A stretch of 13,479 bases of DNA from Candidatus Geothermarchaeota archaeon (GCA_015522055.1 WAMZ01000062.1:1-13479); one strand, 5' to 3'; positions 1 through 6,492 are shown, counted from the first letter of the stretch. The notes: generated from the sequence alone by a model not told the origin. Translations and numbers: made by a program.

Positions 1-212
1 CTAACTTCACGATACTTCTCTGATAGTCTGGCTGTCATTTCCTCTAGTATGACATGGTCTCCGCTGTATATTGAAGCCATCACCCTGTTTGATAAGTTTA
101 TGAGTTCTCTATTAAGTTTGATGGCTATCTCTCTTTTTTGGTCTATTTTTTCGAAGTTCTCCCTTATTCTATTTAGTTTATCGATAATGTATTTCTCAAT
201 ATTTTCATCCAA
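1..212 (-). CDS. Translin-like RNA-binding protein (N-terminal part, cut by window edge)
   Basis: About 70 codons are present, running off the left edge. The start is a TTG at 212-210; an in-frame TGA lies three codons upstream (219-221), so no longer version is possible. It overlaps the last codons of the proteasome gene, and a GGAGG-type ribosome site lies at about 226-233 inside that gene, so translational coupling is likely. The visible part is a charged alpha-helical stretch (LDENIEKYIIDKLNRIREN) followed by the pattern R-E-L-I-x-L-S-x-R, a hydrophobic helix, then SGDH and a Glu-rich helix. This matches the N-terminal helices of archaeal translin, where LSR...I..IH.GD is typical. Translins bind single-stranded DNA or RNA as ring oligomers, and the TRAX branch supplies RNase activity. 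Whether this copy has the catalytic acids cannot be judged because the C-terminal two thirds is missing. The family call is from memory of the pattern, moderately sure. Confidence 0.65.
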   Translation of the reverse strand, partial: MDENIEKYIIDKLNRIRENFEKIDQKREIAIKLNRELINLSNRVMASIYSGDHVILEEMTARLSEKYREV

Positions 213-801
213 AAAGTTTCACCGTCTCCTCCTTTATCCCATCTTCTTTAATTAGGAGTACATCTATGGTTGATCCCGTTAAAACATCTCTTGATACGAC
301 TGATTTAAATGCTTTTTTTACCGTTTCGAGGGCGTCTGCCATGGTTATATCGGGTCTATATTCCGACTCGATTATTCCGACCGCTATCTCTGCGCCTGTC
401 CCTAGTACTATGTAGTTGTCTCCTATTACTGAGCCTAGTGAGTCTAATGAATATAGCTCTGGTTTATCAATATATCCACCAACTAGGATCTGGGTTAGGT
501 AGGGGAGTAGCCTTCTTCTATACATGAGGAAGGATGTCAGTTTTGCTATGCTGCTTGTGGGCATGCGTTTCCCCAGTCTTATCTCTCTTATACGGACTAG
601 GTATGAAAGGTCACTAAATAGTTGTTGCATATCTGCGGCGATTCCCGCTGCGGCTACACCGACTCTATCATTTATTATGAATGTTTTCTTGACGTTCCCA
701 CTCATTACCACATTTCCATATACATATGATTTATCTGAGGATAGGACTACCCCGTCGCTACAGACTATGCCTATCGCTGTCCCGCTGTATGGGAGGCTCA
801 T
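205..801 (-). CDS. psmB: 20S proteasome beta-family subunit (possibly catalytically inactive paralogue)
   Basis: 198 aa, the usual size of a crenarchaeal beta subunit with a very short propeptide. Beta subunits form the inner rings of the 20S proteasome, which degrades proteins unfolded by PAN-type or Cdc48 ATPases. The fold is clear: GTAIGIVCSDGVVLSSDK at 7-24, GVAAAGIAADMQ, LVGGYID, the GTGAEIAVGIIES segment and the C-terminal RDVLTGSTIDV. In a gap-free alignment with active beta subunits, Asp23 takes the Asp17 position and Lys39 the Lys33 position, but the residue at position 1 is then Gly7, with Thr8 at position 2. This resembles the Sulfolobus beta1 type (LPATAIGL...), reported as not active alone, rather than a processed Thr1 subunit. 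The ATG at 801 follows a TATA-like element at 837-845 by a normal promoter distance. The translin-like gene overlaps its end. The superfamily is certain; lack of activity is inference. Confidence 0.93.
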   Translation of the reverse strand: MSLPYSGTAIGIVCSDGVVLSSDKSYVYGNVVMSGNVKKTFIINDRVGVAAAGIAADMQQLFSDLSYLVRIREIRLGKRMPTSSIAKLTSFLMYRRRLLPYLTQILVGGYIDKPELYSLDSLGSVIGDNYIVLGTGAEIAVGIIESEYRPDITMADALETVKKAFKSVVSRDVLTGSTIDVLLIKEDGIKEETVKLFG

Positions 802-886
802 GGTTATCCGCCTATAATTGGTTCTATGGTTAGATGTATATAAATTAAACTACTAATAAAGATGTCCAGCTATCCGAATTAGATGG
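802..886. promoter_or_regulatory. Divergent promoter region between psmB and nog1
   Basis: This 85-bp AT-rich gap separates two divergent genes. A TATATAAA core at 837-844 reads as a TATA box on the plus strand. On the minus strand the same bases read TTTATATA, so one near-symmetric core could serve both genes. Transcription starting about 25 nt away would begin near 865 on plus, leaving a leader of about 20 nt, and near 815 on minus, leaving a short leader. The sequence TATCCGAATTA at 871-881 recurs inverted in front of gins23. Start sites are inferred, not observed. Confidence 0.5.
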
Positions 887-1918
887 TTGGTGGTGGATGT
901 GAATCCTTGGGAGAGGCTTAAGCCATTTAATAAACCCGATGTTATAGTTGAGGAGGCTTTGTCTAAGGCCTCTAGGGAGAGTAGGAAGATATCTTTTAGG
1001 GGGAGGCTCGAGACTGTTAGGAGGAAGGAGAGGGTTAGGATTCTAGTTGTATATAGGGTTGTAACCAGGAATCTTAGGCGTGCATATAAAATAGTTAATG
1101 CATATTGGAAGGCGAATGATTTCTATAGGGATCTTGTAAACATATATTTCTCGAATGATGAGTTGGAAGTTGTTAGGCGCGAGCTTAGGAATATGATTTC
1201 ATTGGCGGACATGTTGAGGGATGAATACTTGTCGCGTCTTTCCAATGCAGATTCGATTGACGAGATGGGGCGTGTTAGGAGGGAGTGTTTGGGTCGGCTA
1301 GTATCTATAGTTAAGCGCAAGAAGGCGATTCTGAATCGTGTCAGGGAACTTTGGAAGTATGCCCATAGGCTTCCATCGATTGACTTGGGCGAGCCCTCGG
1401 TTGTTGTAGCTGGCCCGCCTAACGTGGGTAAGTCTACATTGGTCAATTCACTTAGTACGGCTGAGGTGCGTGTCGCTTCATACCCATTCACTACCAAGGA
1501 TATCCATGTAGGGCATATCATTACTGATTACTATAAGATTCAGATTATTGATACCCCGGGCCTTCTAGATAGGCCGCTGTCCGAGAGGAATGAGGTTGAG
1601 ATGAAGGCGATCGTGGCTCTTAAACATTTATCAGATATAATTATATATATGTTTGACCCTAGTCCATTTAGATTTTACAATCTTGAGGAGCAATTATCGA
1701 TTTATAATGAGATAAAGTCTTCATTCAAGGATGCTTATGTAATACCGGTTGTTAATAAGGTCGATGTGGAGGAGATTCATATCGGTAATGATGTGGTTGA
1801 TGGGGAGATTATACGCTTATCTCTTAAGGAGGGGGTGGGTTTGGATCTATTGAGGGGTAGGATTCTCTCTATATCCAATGAGGTATTTAGCCATAAGATA
1901 AGGTCGGGTGCTAAATGA
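887..1918 (+). CDS. nog1: NOG1-type ribosome-assembly GTPase
   Basis: 343 aa. NOG1 GTPases act in maturation of the large ribosomal subunit. The N-terminal half (about 1-165) is a charged helical bundle whose order of motifs follows eukaryotic NOG1, including YRDLVNIYF, LADMLRDEY, LGRLVSIVKR and HRLPSID. The G domain follows: G1 GPPNVGKST (176-184), the switch region SYPFTTKDIHVGH, G3 DTPG (222-225) with LLDRPLSERN after it, G4 NKVD (290-293) and G5 SLKEG at about 312-316. It lacks the long C-terminal extension of eukaryotic NOG1, as expected for an archaeal form. The start is uncertain: TTG 887, GTG 890, GTG 893 or GTG 899 are all in frame. The last would give MNPWERLKPF, closest to the family N-terminus, with GGTGGTGGAT before it. 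It is monocistronic, divergent from psmB and convergent with rtcA 19 nt away. Family assignment is firm. Confidence 0.93.
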   Translation: MVVDVNPWERLKPFNKPDVIVEEALSKASRESRKISFRGRLETVRRKERVRILVVYRVVTRNLRRAYKIVNAYWKANDFYRDLVNIYFSNDELEVVRRELRNMISLADMLRDEYLSRLSNADSIDEMGRVRRECLGRLVSIVKRKKAILNRVRELWKYAHRLPSIDLGEPSVVVAGPPNVGKSTLVNSLSTAEVRVASYPFTTKDIHVGHIITDYYKIQIIDTPGLLDRPLSERNEVEMKAIVALKHLSDIIIYMFDPSPFRFYNLEEQLSIYNEIKSSFKDAYVIPVVNKVDVEEIHIGNDVVDGEIIRLSLKEGVGLDLLRGRILSISNEVFSHKIRSGAK

Positions 1919-1937
1919 CTTTGATGCGTAGATATAT

Positions 1938-2972
1938 CTAAAATATTTTTATGTTATATATATCGTTTAGCTTCGTTACTTCATAGTTCAGCCCTAGTAC
2001 TTCCTTCATTACATATAGTGCCGACTCCATGTGGGCTGTATATCGTGGCGCTGTATATTCCCCTCCCCCGGCAAACGCAATATATGGTATTATCATGTCT
2101 GATTGGAATATATCTATTGCCGCCCCACTGTTATACCACTCTAGAAATCTGTCCGCGGCTTCTCTACCTACCTCCTCCGCTGGTTTCCCCTTCTCTCCTA
2201 TTGAGTCTCCTCCTGAGAAAATTTTGTATTCGCTATTTCTACCTACAACTAGTAGACTTACGCCTGGGCCCATGGCTCCCGACGGCCCCGGTAGTTCCTC
2301 TTCAACCTCAATAAGGTTTTCCAATCCTGCTTCTGATATTATTTCCTTGGCTTTGTTTATCTGCCGGGTTGATATATGTCTAGGTAGATTTGAGACTACA
2401 CTCCTGATCACTACTTTGTCTACCTTACCCTTTTTCACTATAGATAGGCTTCTGAGTCCATGTGTCTCGATATGTACATCTATTATTCCCCCGCCTTTTG
2501 GGTAGTAGCCGCGCCTGACAACCTTTAGGCTTAAGTCTACACCAAATTTCTGGGCGAGAGTTCTATATGCGTAATTCATGTAGTCGGTTGTGGGGCTCCA
2601 TTTAACATCGGTACCACCTATTAATCTAATGTCAAGCCTGGCTTTTCTGGCCGCTATGGCCGGGACTATTGATTGTAGGATAAGTGTCACACTCCCGGCT
2701 GTCCCCACGTTATAGGCGACTTTGTCAGCGATACTTGAGCCGAATTCAAATATTACTCTAGTAGAGCCTACCTTAGCGTTTATGACTTGTCCCCCGAATA
2801 CCCTCTGCATTATATTTAATACAGCTAGGTGTTGTGGCCTGAGCCCTGGATTGGGGCGCTTAGCCCTAATATTATATACCTCTACTTTCTCTGAGGTTGC
2901 TGCGGCGAAGCATGCAGCATATCTTAATATCTGTCCCCCTCCCTCTCCATAGCTACCATCTATCCTTATCAT
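1938..2972 (-). CDS. rtcA: RNA 3'-terminal phosphate cyclase
   Basis: 344 aa, full family length. RtcA converts RNA 3'-phosphate ends to 2',3'-cyclic phosphates using ATP through a covalent enzyme-AMP intermediate. The N-terminus is diagnostic: IDGSYGEGGGQILRYA at about 4-19, then RAKRPNPGLRPQHLA. Further family blocks are the Gly-rich NVGTAGSVTLILQ, IGGTDVKWSP, YPKGGG and GPGVSLLV. The C-terminal RYTAHMESALYV contains His314, which by position is the AMP-accepting catalytic His. It lies downstream of the aIF5A gene on the same strand with a 57-nt gap, so it may be co-transcribed. An AGG lies very close to the ATG and no convincing own promoter was recognised. It converges on nog1. In archaea it may work with RtcB-type ligation in tRNA or rRNA processing, but nothing here shows a ligase gene. 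Confidence 0.96.
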   Translation of the reverse strand: MIRIDGSYGEGGGQILRYAACFAAATSEKVEVYNIRAKRPNPGLRPQHLAVLNIMQRVFGGQVINAKVGSTRVIFEFGSSIADKVAYNVGTAGSVTLILQSIVPAIAARKARLDIRLIGGTDVKWSPTTDYMNYAYRTLAQKFGVDLSLKVVRRGYYPKGGGIIDVHIETHGLRSLSIVKKGKVDKVVIRSVVSNLPRHISTRQINKAKEIISEAGLENLIEVEEELPGPSGAMGPGVSLLVVGRNSEYKIFSGGDSIGEKGKPAEEVGREAADRFLEWYNSGAAIDIFQSDMIIPYIAFAGGGEYTAPRYTAHMESALYVMKEVLGLNYEVTKLNDIYNIKIF

Positions 2973-3029
2973 TTTCCTATATAGAATATGGGAGACTAGA
3001 ATGAATCTTACTTCACATACATAATTACT

Positions 3030-3422
3030 CTATTTTACCCTGACAATCATCCTCCTATTCATAATCTCCCAATATTCAACTGTGGCTCCAGGCTCAAGCC
3101 TCTTCCTAAGCTCCTCATCATCGGGTAGGTTTGTCTCAAACATTTCATATGTTTCTAGGTCCATTAGTTGTACGGTATCCATTATAGATACTACTTGGGC
3201 AGACCTCTTATTTATTATTGGTATCTCAACGTGAGAGTCTACTGGCCCCACGATGCTTCTCTTGACGTTATCGAATATCCCTATGGCTACCACCCTGGCT
3301 TTAGCCGATCCATGTTTACCTGGCTTTGATTTCTCTATGGATACTACTTTGCAAGGCTCTCCATCTATAACGACTAGGTTTCCGGGCTTGAGTGAACCTA
3401 GTTCGCTTGGTCTAGTTGACAT
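3030..3422 (-). CDS. eif5A: Translation factor aIF5A
   Basis: 130 aa, the standard archaeal length. aIF5A binds between the ribosomal P and E sites and relieves stalling on difficult peptide bonds such as polyproline. It needs (deoxy)hypusine on one Lys. The modified loop SKPGKHGSAKARV is intact, with Lys36 as the expected modification site. It lies in the N-terminal SH3-like domain (about 1-75), which is followed by an OB-fold domain carrying QLMDLETYEMFETNLP and ending in the MIVRVK strand. The start is well supported: GGTGAT at 3433-3428 matches the 16S tail, with 5 nt to the ATG at 3422. It is the first gene of a probable aIF5A-rtcA unit, divergent from nadK. The deoxyhypusine synthase gene is not in this window. 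Confidence 0.97.
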   Translation of the reverse strand: MSTRPSELGSLKPGNLVVIDGEPCKVVSIEKSKPGKHGSAKARVVAIGIFDNVKRSIVGPVDSHVEIPIINKRSAQVVSIMDTVQLMDLETYEMFETNLPDDEELRKRLEPGATVEYWEIMNRRMIVRVK

Positions 3423-3607
3423 AATTTATCACCATCCACCATAATAGTAATCGGTGGTTAAATATTATTATATTATTAGATATATTACTTGTCTGTTCTA
3501 CTTATAAAACCATGTTTATCTCGGGCTTTACTATAAAAATAATTATCTTTGGATAGATTATTTTATGTGTGTGATTCTTAGGCTAATCTATTGGAAGGGT
3601 ATATTAT
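3423..3607. promoter_or_regulatory. Divergent intergenic region between aIF5A and nadK
   Basis: 185 bp, very AT-rich, with no convincing ORF or RNA gene. On the minus strand GTTTTATAAG (3510-3501) is the best TATA candidate for aIF5A, implying a leader of roughly 50-60 nt; ATATTTAA near 3458-3465 is an alternative. On the plus strand CTATAAAAAT (3531-3540) is the best candidate for nadK, implying a leader of about 45 nt. The minus-strand leader holds the GGTGAT ribosome site of aIF5A at 3428-3433. A weak CCACC/GGTGG pair (3436-3440, 3453-3457) could form a small stem in that leader. All placements are inference from consensus spacing. Confidence 0.45.
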
Positions 3608-4459
3608 ATGATGTATATTAAGCGTGCGTGTGTTATTATTGACAGGAAGAATAGTGCCGCTGTAGAGATTGGTAGGGATATCCTTAGATTCTTAAATGAT
3701 AATGGTATAGAGTTGGTTGTGTATCCCCCGCTATATGATGATCTTAGTAATGTTGAGTATGTTGACGATATTGGTAGGATGACTGGGGATGTTGCCATCA
3801 CGGTTGGTGGCGATGGAACTATACTGAGGACTTTTCTATATCTACAAGATAAGGATATGCCTGTGATGGGTATAGGATTGGGGGAGAAGAACTTCTTATC
3901 GTCCGTCTCTAGGGAAGACTATCTAGATGGTTTAAGGAAGCTTTTGGATGGTAAGGTATATCTTAGGCAGGAGATGAGGCTGGAGCTCAGTATAGAGGGT
4001 TACGATGTGGATCTCCCTCCGGTGCTTAATGAGGTTGTTTTTGCGACGGCTTCGTTGGGTAAGACGATTTACCCCATTGTGTCTATCCGTGATGAGGGTG
4101 AATTGATTAAGATTTGGGAGGGTAAATGTGATGGGGTTATAGTCTCGACCCCAGTAGGTTCCACGGCATACTCTAGGTCTGCAGGGGCTTCGGTGGTGGA
4201 TAATGATTTGGAGGCTATATTGATAACGCCTCTCCAGCCTATAAGGAAGATTCCTCCACTTGTTATCAATCCGGATAGGGAGGTGGTTATCTGGGCTTCC
4301 CGTAAGAGGCATAAGCCTATTATTGTTTTGGATGGGCAGATAAGGGTTGGATTGAATTGGGAGGACGTAATTTATATTAAGAGGTCAAGGCACTACGCTA
4401 ATTTCATTGTCTTGAATAGGAGGGCTAGTGTCGATAGGCTGGTGAAGTCAACCTTATGA
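3608..4459 (+). CDS. nadK: NAD kinase
   Basis: 283 aa, within family range. It phosphorylates NAD to NADP using ATP or polyphosphate, in the cytoplasm. The diagnostic motif VGGDGTILRTF is at 66-76, with Asp69 as the catalytic Asp of GGDGT. The NE motif is at Asn141-Glu142, and the nucleotide-binding loop STPVGSTAYSRSAG is at about 180-193. The loop that usually reads GINxGxxGFL is here GIGLGEKNFL (88-97), so the conserved Asn is a Gly. All catalytic landmarks are otherwise present. Two ATG codons stand in tandem at 3608 and 3611; either could be the start. A purine-rich GGAAGGG lies 8-9 nt further upstream. The stop overlaps the NOB1 start by ATGA (4456-4459), so the two are translationally coupled. 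Confidence 0.95.
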   Translation: MMYIKRACVIIDRKNSAAVEIGRDILRFLNDNGIELVVYPPLYDDLSNVEYVDDIGRMTGDVAITVGGDGTILRTFLYLQDKDMPVMGIGLGEKNFLSSVSREDYLDGLRKLLDGKVYLRQEMRLELSIEGYDVDLPPVLNEVVFATASLGKTIYPIVSIRDEGELIKIWEGKCDGVIVSTPVGSTAYSRSAGASVVDNDLEAILITPLQPIRKIPPLVINPDREVVIWASRKRHKPIIVLDGQIRVGLNWEDVIYIKRSRHYANFIVLNRRASVDRLVKSTL

Positions 4460-4944
4460 ATATATATGTCTTGGATACATCGGCTCTGCTAGTCCTATAT
4501 ATTCCGGTTGGCTCAGTGACTTGTGTCCATGTCTTGGATGAGGTGCGTTCGGTGTCTGTTAGGGATATCGTGGCTGGGTTGGTGGATGGTGGGGTTATTG
4601 AGATTAGGGAGCCTGGCGAGGATAGTGTGGGGAGGGTCGTAAATATATCTAGGGAGCTTGGTGAGGTAGATAGACTTTCTAAGGCTGATATCCATGTCTT
4701 GGCTCTGGCCCTCGAGCTCCATGGCGAGGGTCATGATGTTAAGGTGTGTACCGACGACTATAGTATTCAGAATATCTTATCACATGTGGGTATTGAGTAT
4801 GAGGTTGTGAGGAGAGGGATAAGTAGGGTTATTAGGTGGGGCTATAGATGTAGGGTGTGTGGTAAGATGTATGAATCTATACCAGAGAATGCTATATGCC
4901 CCCTCTGTGGTGGGAATGTTGTTAGGGTGCCTCTAATTAAATGA
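4456..4944 (+). CDS. nob1: NOB1 rRNA-maturation endonuclease (PIN domain plus zinc ribbon)
   Basis: 162 aa. NOB1 makes the final cut at the 3' end of small-subunit rRNA. The N-terminal PIN domain starts YVLDTSALL, with Asp7 as first metal ligand. Glu29 is a likely second ligand, Asp78 in SKADIHVLALALEL the third, and Asp100/Asp101 in CTDDYSIQNI the fourth, completing the acidic PIN site. Residues 132-151 form a C4 zinc ribbon, CRVCG...CPLCGG (Cys132, 135, 148, 151), which in archaeal NOB1 follows the PIN domain directly. The combination of PIN, linker GISRVIRWGYRC and zinc ribbon separates NOB1 from VapC toxins, and no antitoxin gene is present. The start ATG lies within the nadK stop. With nog1 in the same neighbourhood, the context fits ribosome biogenesis. 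Confidence 0.94.
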   Translation: MNIYVLDTSALLVLYIPVGSVTCVHVLDEVRSVSVRDIVAGLVDGGVIEIREPGEDSVGRVVNISRELGEVDRLSKADIHVLALALELHGEGHDVKVCTDDYSIQNILSHVGIEYEVVRRGISRVIRWGYRCRVCGKMYESIPENAICPLCGGNVVRVPLIK

Positions 4945-4961
4945 CTAGGTGTCAGATGTTC

Positions 4962-5005
4962 CTTGGAATACTTTCACTATGGTAGGTCTCCATAGTGGCT
5001 CCAAG
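4962..5005. repeat. Two-tier inverted repeat (44 nt) upstream of cdc6
   Basis: CACTATGG (4975-4982) and CCATAGTG (4990-4997) are perfect 8-bp inverted copies around the 7-nt loop TAGGTCT. Outside them CTTGGA (4962-4967) and TCCAAG (5000-5005) form a second perfect 6-bp pair, separated from the inner stem by 7 nt on the left and 2 nt on the right. As RNA this gives 14 Watson-Crick pairs with an asymmetric internal loop. As DNA it is a possible operator or initiator-binding site. It lies just past the nob1 stop and ends 3-4 nt before the cdc6 TATA-like element. No match to a known RNA family or a complete ORB motif was recognised. Confidence 0.7.
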
Positions 5006-5042
5006 CGAATTAAAAATATGTTTTTCCAGCCTATTTTAATGT
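5006..5042 (+). promoter_or_regulatory. TATA promoter of cdc6, probably leaderless
   Basis: An AATTAAAAATAT element at about 5008-5019 is a good archaeal TATA box. Adding the usual 25 nt places the transcription start near 5039-5043, at the ATG of cdc6 (5043). No ribosome-binding sequence precedes that ATG, which agrees with a leaderless mRNA. The perfect inverted repeat ends directly before the element, where TFB or a regulator would sit. This is inference from spacing. Confidence 0.5.
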
Positions 5043-6215
5043 ATGATAACGATGAGGAAGAGTGTATTTAGGGATGCTAGTAAGCTATCGCTATCATATA
5101 TACCTAATAGGATCCCCCATAGGGAGCTTAAACTCCAGCAGTTGCTGGACTATTTTAGGGGAGTGTTGGAAGATAGGATTAGTTATGAACATGTCTTCAT
5201 AGTTGGTAATACGGGCACTGGTAAGACGCTTGTTGTAAAGCATTTCGAGAATGCGGTGGCTAGATATAGGGATATTATCCCTATATATATAAACTCTAGG
5301 TTTGAGCGGAGTCCGGGTAATATCATTAGGAAGATGATTAGTAGTCTAGATATAGGTAGGGTTGCTAGGGGATATTCTCTTGAGGAGGTCTTCAGCGGTT
5401 TCCTTAGCTATCTGATAGATAATAAGAAGAAGGCTGTGTTGATACTTGACGATGCTGATCACCTATTTGATAAGCATAAGGAATTTATATATAAGTTGAG
5501 CCGGGCCGAGGAAGCCTCACCAAGCTTTATTAACAACCTGTCTCTGGTCTTTGTGGTTCATAGCGAGGATGTTATTAACAAGCTGGATCCGTGGACGGCC
5601 GCTGGGCTACATAAAAATATTATTAGATTCGAGGATTATAGCTACCGTGAATTAGTTGATATTCTGGAATATAGGAGTGGAGAGGCTTTCCACCCGGAGT
5701 GTATTACTGAGGAGGCTATAGTCACCGCCGCCGATATAGCGACTGCATATAACTATAACGCTAGGTATGCCATTGAGCTTCTCTATAAGGCGGGGTTGAT
5801 TGCTGATAAGAGGAGGGAGGGGATTGTCAAGGCTGAGCATGTTAGGTTGGCTAGGAGGGAGACTTTCCCAGCATTTTCATTTGATGAGTTGAGGACACTG
5901 GAGTTGCATGAGAAGATTCTCCTATATTCGATAGCGGAGTTGCTTTCTAATGAGGATAAGGCCTTTGTAACTATGGGTGAGGTTGAGAGGAGGTATCGGG
6001 ATAACTGCCTATTTTTCCATCAGAGGCCTGTGGGGCATACTTGGCTATGGAAGATGGTTAATGTCTTGGCTACCTTTGGATTGATTACTAAGAGGCTTTC
6101 TGGGGAGGGTTATAGGGGGAAGACAACCTTGATTGGGCTTCCATCATTCCCTGCCGAGCCTTTAGCTAAAGAGTTGTATGAGTTGATTAAGGTTGAGGCG
6201 AGTAGGAGGGACTGA
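5043..6215 (+). CDS. cdc6: Orc1/Cdc6 replication initiator family protein (divergent paralogue)
   Basis: 390 aa, typical length. Orc1/Cdc6 proteins bind origins and help load MCM; some crenarchaeal paralogues appear to act negatively. Order: PNRIPHRE (21-28), matching the N-terminal ORC motif; Walker A GNTGTGKT (55-62); Walker B VLILDDADHL ending near 141; sensor-1 region LVFVVHSEDV; then LDPWTAAGLHKNIIRF and the lid domain with NYNARYAIELLYKAG. The C-terminal 100 residues form the winged-helix domain (ELHEKILLYSIAELL onward). Two motifs are unusual: Walker B has Asp137 where Glu is usual (DE), and the common LDPR has Trp for Arg. ATP may therefore be hydrolysed poorly. The first ATG (5043) fits a leaderless start; ATG 5052 is an alternative. 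As I recall, Sulfolobus has its cdc6-2 beside rfc, gins23 and mcm, so this could be that orthologue. A winged-helix gene overlaps its end. Confidence 0.93.
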   Translation: MITMRKSVFRDASKLSLSYIPNRIPHRELKLQQLLDYFRGVLEDRISYEHVFIVGNTGTGKTLVVKHFENAVARYRDIIPIYINSRFERSPGNIIRKMISSLDIGRVARGYSLEEVFSGFLSYLIDNKKKAVLILDDADHLFDKHKEFIYKLSRAEEASPSFINNLSLVFVVHSEDVINKLDPWTAAGLHKNIIRFEDYSYRELVDILEYRSGEAFHPECITEEAIVTAADIATAYNYNARYAIELLYKAGLIADKRREGIVKAEHVRLARRETFPAFSFDELRTLELHEKILLYSIAELLSNEDKAFVTMGEVERRYRDNCLFFHQRPVGHTWLWKMVNVLATFGLITKRLSGEGYRGKTTLIGLPSFPAEPLAKELYELIKVEASRRD

Positions 6216-6489
6216 AGCTTCGGGCCTCGGCCTCGAGGATATATTCTTCTCTAGGCCTGCCACTAGGATCCTCTTACACCTCATCCGTGTCGAGATGGAT
6301 AGTGAGTCCAATTTGATACGTGTAGCCAGGACCAACCATAGAGGCTTCCATAGGAATATATCTGTATTGATGGGTTATGGAATAGTTTTGGAGAAGAGGT
6401 TTGGTAGGATTAGGCTCTATATGGTGAATAAAGATTCGCCATATTACTATAAGCTTAAGAAGATACATTCAATATGGTACTTTGAGTAA
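6193..6489 (+). CDS. Small winged-helix DNA-binding protein downstream of cdc6
   Basis: 98 aa from a TTG start at 6193, which overlaps the cdc6 stop by 23 nt. No ATG or GTG occurs in frame until ATG 6295, which would remove the first helix, so TTG is the likely start. The body reads like an ArsR/MarR-type winged helix: LEDIFFSRPATRILLHLI (helix 1), SESNLIRVARTN (helix 2), HRGFHRNISVLMGYGIV (recognition helix), then EKRFGRIRLYMVNKDSP as the wing and a short C-terminal helix. No cysteine cluster, membrane segment or ligand-binding domain is present. The tight overlap means it is made with Cdc6 and may regulate the operon or bind DNA alongside the initiator. The fold assignment is fairly firm; the exact role is unknown. 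Confidence 0.8.
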   Translation: MRRVGGTEASGLGLEDIFFSRPATRILLHLIRVEMDSESNLIRVARTNHRGFHRNISVLMGYGIVLEKRFGRIRLYMVNKDSPYYYKLKKIHSIWYFE

Positions 6490-6492
6490 CTT

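Noticed and set aside
2018..2505. Long plus-strand reading frames opposite rtcA
   Set aside because: They are antisense to a full-length, well-conserved enzyme, rich in Pro, Ser and Leu, and show no family motif or ribosome site.
3436..3457. CCACC/GGTGG inverted pair in the aIF5A leader as a possible riboswitch or translation-control hairpin
   Set aside because: Only five base pairs with a 12-nt AT-rich loop, in a leader whose start is uncertain. Such a stem is expected by chance and does not cover the GGTGAT ribosome site.
3423..3607. Small ORF or C/D-box guide RNA in the aIF5A-nadK spacer
   Set aside because: The only short frame is about 14 codons without a ribosome site, and no paired C (RTGATGA) and D (CTGA) boxes at proper spacing were found.
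4456..4944. VapC-type toxin reading of the PIN-domain gene
   Set aside because: The C-terminal four-Cys zinc ribbon is the NOB1 architecture, and there is no small antitoxin gene upstream; nadK precedes it with an ATGA overlap.
4945..5042. Complete replication origin with ORB repeats next to cdc6
   Set aside because: Only a TCTCCA fragment and one inverted repeat are seen; no repeated ORB or mini-ORB with the GAAAC core and G-rich tail. Kept only as a possibility in the finding on the repeat.
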